Translations under genes and position numbers: made by a program
Source of the DNA: Merdimonas faecigallinarum
Lineage (GTDB): Bacteria; Bacillota; Clostridia; Lachnospirales; Lachnospiraceae
Direction: 5' to 3'
Length of the DNA: 9,149 bases
Assembly: GCA_019119285.1 (NCBI GenBank)
Contig: DWXJ01000090.1
Location: 1-9,149, forward strand
Notes under the pieces: generated by a model
Told to the model about the DNA's origin: nothing
Databases searched by the model: none
The model's input: the letters and a program-made list of their open reading frames with translations, nothing else
Part shown: positions 6,166-9,149 of the stretch, in pieces
Layout of the letters: each line of letters starts with the position of its first letter
How positions within the stretch are numbered: the first letter of the stretch is position 1

Positions 6166-7287
6166 ATGAGGATTCTTAAAAATATCTGGAAAAATGAGAC
6201 GGTGTGCTGCATCGCCTTTTTTCTGGCTGTGTTTTCCGCCTTTTTGGTGACGCCGGACGGGGAGTATCTTGCCTACCCGGATTACCGGACCATTGCCTTA
6301 TTATTCTGCCTGATGATCATTGTGGCCGGCTTTCAGTCCAAAGGCGTCTTCGCCAGAATGGGCCATTTCCTTTTGCGCAGGGCCAGGAGTATCCGGGCGT
6401 TGTCCGCAGTGATGGTCCTGTTGTGTTTCCTTAGCAGCATGGTGATCACCAACGATGTGACTCTTATCACCTTCGTCCCCTTTACTATGCTGGTATTCCG
6501 CATGATCGGGGAGACGGACCGGCTGGTAAAGCTGGTGGTACTGGAGACCATCGCGGCAAATCTGGGCAGCATGGCCACACCCATCGGGAATCCCCAGAAT
6601 CTTTATCTCTACTCCATCTCCGGACTCACCCTGGGAGAATTTGCCCTGGCGGTCCTTCCCTATGCCGGGCTTTCCCTGGTGCTTCTGATGGCGGCGGTGA
6701 TGGCAGGAAGAGACGAGCCTCTGATGGATCTGGAAATACGGGAAAAGAAGAAAAAAACAGGAAAGGAAATTATAAAAGAAATTTTTCCGTTTCTAATGCT
6801 ATTAATTTTGTGTCTTCTTGTGGTGTTTCATGTGTTGAATTATATACCGGTCCTGCTGCTGGTGATCGTAGTGATCGGAGTGGTCAATAAGCGTCTATAC
6901 CTGGAAGTGGATTATTTTCTTCTGCTGACCTTTTTGTTTTTCTTTATTTTTGTGGGAAACATGAAACGGATCCCGCAGATCAGTGAACTTCTGATGGAAC
7001 TGGTGGCAGGCAGAGAACTGATGACCGGCGTTCTGGCAAGCCAGGTGATCAGCAATGTTCCGGCAGCCATCCTGTTATCCGGGTTCAGCAATGATTTTTC
7101 CGCCTTGCTGACCGGCGTGAACCTGGGCGGCCTGGGAACTTTGATCGCTTCTCTTGCCAGTCTTATATCTTATAAGATCTTTACCCGGGATTATCCGGAA
7201 AGCAGGGGACGGTTCCTTTTGATCTTTACTTTCTGGAATCTTCTGTTTCTGCTGATCCTGTCCGGGGAGGCCCTGTTGTTATCCTAG
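6166..7287 (+). CDS. SLC13/ArsB-like (ion transporter superfamily) anion permease
   Basis: This is a 373-residue polytopic membrane protein with about ten hydrophobic segments, which look like two repeats joined by a basic cytoplasmic loop (about 182-206, rich in Lys and Glu). It belongs to the ion transporter superfamily that includes SLC13/DASS, CitMHS and ArsB proteins. The paired substrate-site motifs are visible: TNDVTLITFVPFT (95-107) and TPIGNPQNLYLY (138-149) in the first repeat, and SNVPAAILLSGF (296-307) in the second. At 373 residues it is shorter than many relatives (often above 420). The substrate (dicarboxylate, citrate, arsenite or other) cannot be assigned. The ATG has GGAGG (6154-6158) 7 bases upstream. 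The last 62 bases overlap the convergent M56 gene, and no terminator separates the two. Confidence 0.85.
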   Translation: MRILKNIWKNETVCCIAFFLAVFSAFLVTPDGEYLAYPDYRTIALLFCLMIIVAGFQSKGVFARMGHFLLRRARSIRALSAVMVLLCFLSSMVITNDVTLITFVPFTMLVFRMIGETDRLVKLVVLETIAANLGSMATPIGNPQNLYLYSISGLTLGEFALAVLPYAGLSLVLLMAAVMAGRDEPLMDLEIREKKKKTGKEIIKEIFPFLMLLILCLLVVFHVLNYIPVLLLVIVVIGVVNKRLYLEVDYFLLLTFLFFFIFVGNMKRIPQISELLMELVAGRELMTGVLASQVISNVPAAILLSGFSNDFSALLTGVNLGGLGTLIASLASLISYKIFTRDYPESRGRFLLIFTFWNLLFLLILSGEALLLS

Positions 7288-8752
7288 ACCACTGGGGCGG
7301 ACAGGTTACATGGTACTGCCTGGAACTTAGCTTATGATCGGCCACTTCGTAGATCGTCAGGCAGTCCTCTGTTAAGAAAAAGGACTGGCCTGTATCTGAT
7401 AAAATGCCGTATAAAGTCGGAGTATCCGCGGTGTTCGCTTCGCCGTAGCTTGTCAGGTATGTTTCCATCTCCAGTTCACCCAGGAACCGGGAGACGGATT
7501 CCGGGTCCGCAAGAGGGATCTCCACTTCCGGATGATCTGTCCCTTCCGGATAAAAGCTGGCTTCTGCAATGTCTGCACTGGTCAGCCCTGTCACTTCCGT
7601 CATCTTTCCACGGTCTGTGGAAAGATTTACATTTCCCATTAACAAACTGCTGATTATAATTGTAAGGAAAAGCAGAGGAAGGCCCAACCGCTTTTCTCTG
7701 GCAGAAACTGTGGATTTCAGCCGGTAGCAGAGTGTCTTTGCAGAAGCGGAGAGACAGGTGGTGTACCCCCTGCCGTCGCCGGCAATGGAGAGCAGAAGTT
7801 CTGCATATTTCTTCCGGGTAGAAGGGTCGGCGTCTTTTAAAACGATCTCGTCGCAGGACAGCTCCAGATCTTCTTCTGCTTTTTTCACTGCCAGCCAGAC
7901 CAGCGGATGGAACCAGCCCAGGGCATTGACAAACCCCAGGAAAAATTTGGTGTGGGTGTCGTGCCTCTGGATATGGTGGAGTTCATGGGAAAAAATAAGC
8001 TCCATTTCCTCTTCGGAATAATCCCGTTCCGGAAGGTAGGTTATCCAGTTGGAACGGTACATGCCGATGGTCAGGGGCGTGCGGATCATGGGACTGAAGC
8101 GAAGTCCCAGAGGGCGGGTCAGATCTCCGATCTCCAGATCACGCTTTACCCGGGCCCAGATAGCGAGAATTTCTAAGTCTTCCACAGGATGGGAATGTGT
8201 TTTCAGCATTCTGGAAAAGCGAAGATGGGAGAAAACCTGCCAGGCAAAGAGCAGCGCGAATCCACCAAGCCAGACCAGAAGAAGGGTATAGATAACGGCG
8301 CGAGGCACGTAAAAAACAGGTCTGACCGGCAGGGGAAGGTGATCATAGTTGTAAATAACAGTTGGCTGATAAAATAGGAAGACCGGTATCACCCAGAATG
8401 TGGCGCAGGTTCTGGCGGTGTATCGGGTCCGTAAAGCAGGCAGCAGAAATAACACCAGGACAAAATAGACGCTGATAAAGAAAAACAGATCTACGCCCAG
8501 ACTGAAGATGTAGCCCCGGCTTTTTTCCCATCCGAAGAACAGAAGGCACAAGCTAATGTAAAAGACGATGCAAAGCGGGAGGACCAGAGGATCCAGAAAG
8601 ACAACGGTATTGTTGTCGCTTCGAAACCCCCATAGCGGTCCCTTTCGCCCGTGTTCGGCATTCCAGGTGCTTTTGAGAGATCCTGTCAGTGCAAAACCAA
8701 GAAACAAGGCCCAGAACAGGCGAAACAGGAAAAAAAGCATGAAGTCGGTCAT
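7226..8752 (-). CDS. M56-family (BlaR1-like) membrane metalloprotease / signal transducer
   Basis: This 508-residue membrane protein is the partner of the BlaI-type repressor encoded just upstream. N-terminal helices lie at about 3-23, 55-74, 84-105, 116-130 and 152-175. The cytoplasmic zinc-protease domain follows, with RTPLTIGMYRSNWITYLP (224-241), the zinc motif HELHHIQRHD (256-265: His256, Glu257, His260), and ELSCDE (297-302) as the third-ligand region. A further helix (about 356-374) leads to an extracytoplasmic tail of about 130 residues. The tail has no SxxK/KTG penicillin-binding signature and is far shorter than the ~250-residue BlaR1 sensor, so it senses something else; it vaguely recalls small DUF5301-type tails (uncertain). 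AAGGAGG (8761-8767) inside the end of the repressor gene serves as its ribosome site, 8 bases before the ATG. The last ~20 residues are coded antisense to the permease and are probably not conserved. Confidence 0.9.
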   Translation of the reverse strand: MTDFMLFFLFRLFWALFLGFALTGSLKSTWNAEHGRKGPLWGFRSDNNTVVFLDPLVLPLCIVFYISLCLLFFGWEKSRGYIFSLGVDLFFFISVYFVLVLFLLPALRTRYTARTCATFWVIPVFLFYQPTVIYNYDHLPLPVRPVFYVPRAVIYTLLLVWLGGFALLFAWQVFSHLRFSRMLKTHSHPVEDLEILAIWARVKRDLEIGDLTRPLGLRFSPMIRTPLTIGMYRSNWITYLPERDYSEEEMELIFSHELHHIQRHDTHTKFFLGFVNALGWFHPLVWLAVKKAEEDLELSCDEIVLKDADPSTRKKYAELLLSIAGDGRGYTTCLSASAKTLCYRLKSTVSAREKRLGLPLLFLTIIISSLLMGNVNLSTDRGKMTEVTGLTSADIAEASFYPEGTDHPEVEIPLADPESVSRFLGELEMETYLTSYGEANTADTPTLYGILSDTGQSFFLTEDCLTIYEVADHKLSSRQYHVTCPPQWSRITTGPPRTGSAETEDSRK

Positions 8753-9127
8753 TTAGAACACCTCCTTTTCCAGCATTTTCCGCAGTTCTTCCAGATCCTC
8801 TTTGTCAATTCCGCTGTCGCACAGAGCAGTAGCGAATCCGGCTACCGATCCGCCAAACATCCGGTCCAGGAAGGAGCGGCTTTCTGACGCCAGGTAATCT
8901 TTCTGCTTGATCAGAGGACGGTAGAGATTGGTCCGTCCTTCTTTTTCCAGTGACAGAAATCCTTTCTCACACAGACGGGTCAGGAGAGTCAGGATAGTCG
9001 TGGGGGCAAGAGGATGGATCTTTTCCAGCGCCTGCTCAATGGTCATCCGGGATACGGGCGCAGGTTCTGCCCAGATGATCTGCATGATCTCCAGTTCACT
9101 TTCCGGAAGATGAGTCATTTTCTTCAT
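8753..9127 (-). CDS. BlaI/MecI/CopY-family transcriptional repressor
   Basis: This is a 124-residue winged-helix repressor, the normal length for BlaI/MecI. The DNA-binding half shows ESELEIMQIIW (9-19), the recognition-helix region APTTILTLLTRLCEKGFL (41-58) and the wing ending in NLYRPL (67-72), all standard for the family. The C-terminal dimerisation region is about 76-124. In the known BlaI/BlaR1 mechanism the repressor is cut within this region when the membrane protease is activated. The ATG at 9127 has GGGAGG (9137-9142) 9 bases upstream. Its TAA is followed directly by the ATG of the M56 gene (TAAATG), so the two are almost certainly coupled in translation. The promoter and operator lie beyond the right edge, so autoregulation cannot be judged here. 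Confidence 0.94.
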   Translation of the reverse strand: MKKMTHLPESELEIMQIIWAEPAPVSRMTIEQALEKIHPLAPTTILTLLTRLCEKGFLSLEKEGRTNLYRPLIKQKDYLASESRSFLDRMFGGSVAGFATALCDSGIDKEDLEELRKMLEKEVF

Positions 9128-9149
9128 CAGGTGTCGCCTCCCTTCATTT

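Noticed and set aside
6740..6800. A7 run and A-rich stretch in the permease gene as a programmed-frameshift or pseudogene signal
   Set aside because: The frame stays open through it. The stretch encodes the expected basic cytoplasmic loop, and both permease repeats are intact on either side.
1..9149. CRISPR arrays, tRNA genes, insertion-sequence transposases, prophage or toxin-antitoxin genes
   Set aside because: No regularly spaced repeats, tRNA-like cloverleaf with CCA-type end, transposase motifs or phage genes were seen on either strand.

Overview
The window looks like a chromosomal stretch from a Clostridia-class Firmicute, most likely of the Lachnospiraceae. The reasons are strong AGGAGG-type ribosome binding sites, sigma-A-like promoters, A/T-rich spacers between moderately GC genes, an ECF-type vitamin transporter subunit, and a BlaI/M56 pair of the kind common in gut Clostridia. 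This assignment is inferred from style and gene content, not from a database match.

Left edge (1-199): the last ~106 bases of a 23S rRNA gene, a short spacer with no room for a 5S gene, and a strong intrinsic terminator. Only 24 bases later rhaB (rhamnulokinase, 224-1714, +) begins, with no promoter I can see of its own. A perfect 56-bp palindrome with no loop (1713-1768) then sits exactly between two convergent genes and overlaps both stop codons.

Centre-left (1768-4453, minus strand): a class I PLP aminotransferase of the MSRGKP/aspartate-aminotransferase type, best started at a GTG (3054). It has a well-formed promoter whose -35 box lies inside a 15-bp dyad. Upstream of it is coaBC, the bifunctional 4'-phosphopantothenoylcysteine synthase/decarboxylase of CoA synthesis.

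Centre (4454-5416): back-to-back promoters separate coaBC from a divergent gene for an ECF transporter substrate-binding (S) subunit. A pantothenate role is suggested by this arrangement: the S subunit would bring in the vitamin and CoaBC would act two steps later on the way to CoA. A terminator closes the S-subunit gene.

Right half (5417-9149): a YczE/YyaS-type membrane protein and a compact SLC13/ArsB-like ion permease lie in tandem on the plus strand. The permease runs tail to tail, with a 62-bp overlap, into a minus-strand pair made of a BlaI/MecI-family repressor and an M56 (BlaR1-like) membrane metalloprotease. The two genes of that pair abut exactly (TAAATG) and are probably translationally coupled. 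The protease lacks a penicillin-sensor domain and there is no beta-lactamase in view, so the signal it senses is unknown.

Most of the window is ordinary core and accessory metabolism. The less ordinary items are the palindrome, the promoterless rhaB behind an rRNA terminator with no 5S, the operator-like dyad at the aminotransferase promoter, and the sensor-swapped BlaI/BlaR1-type system.
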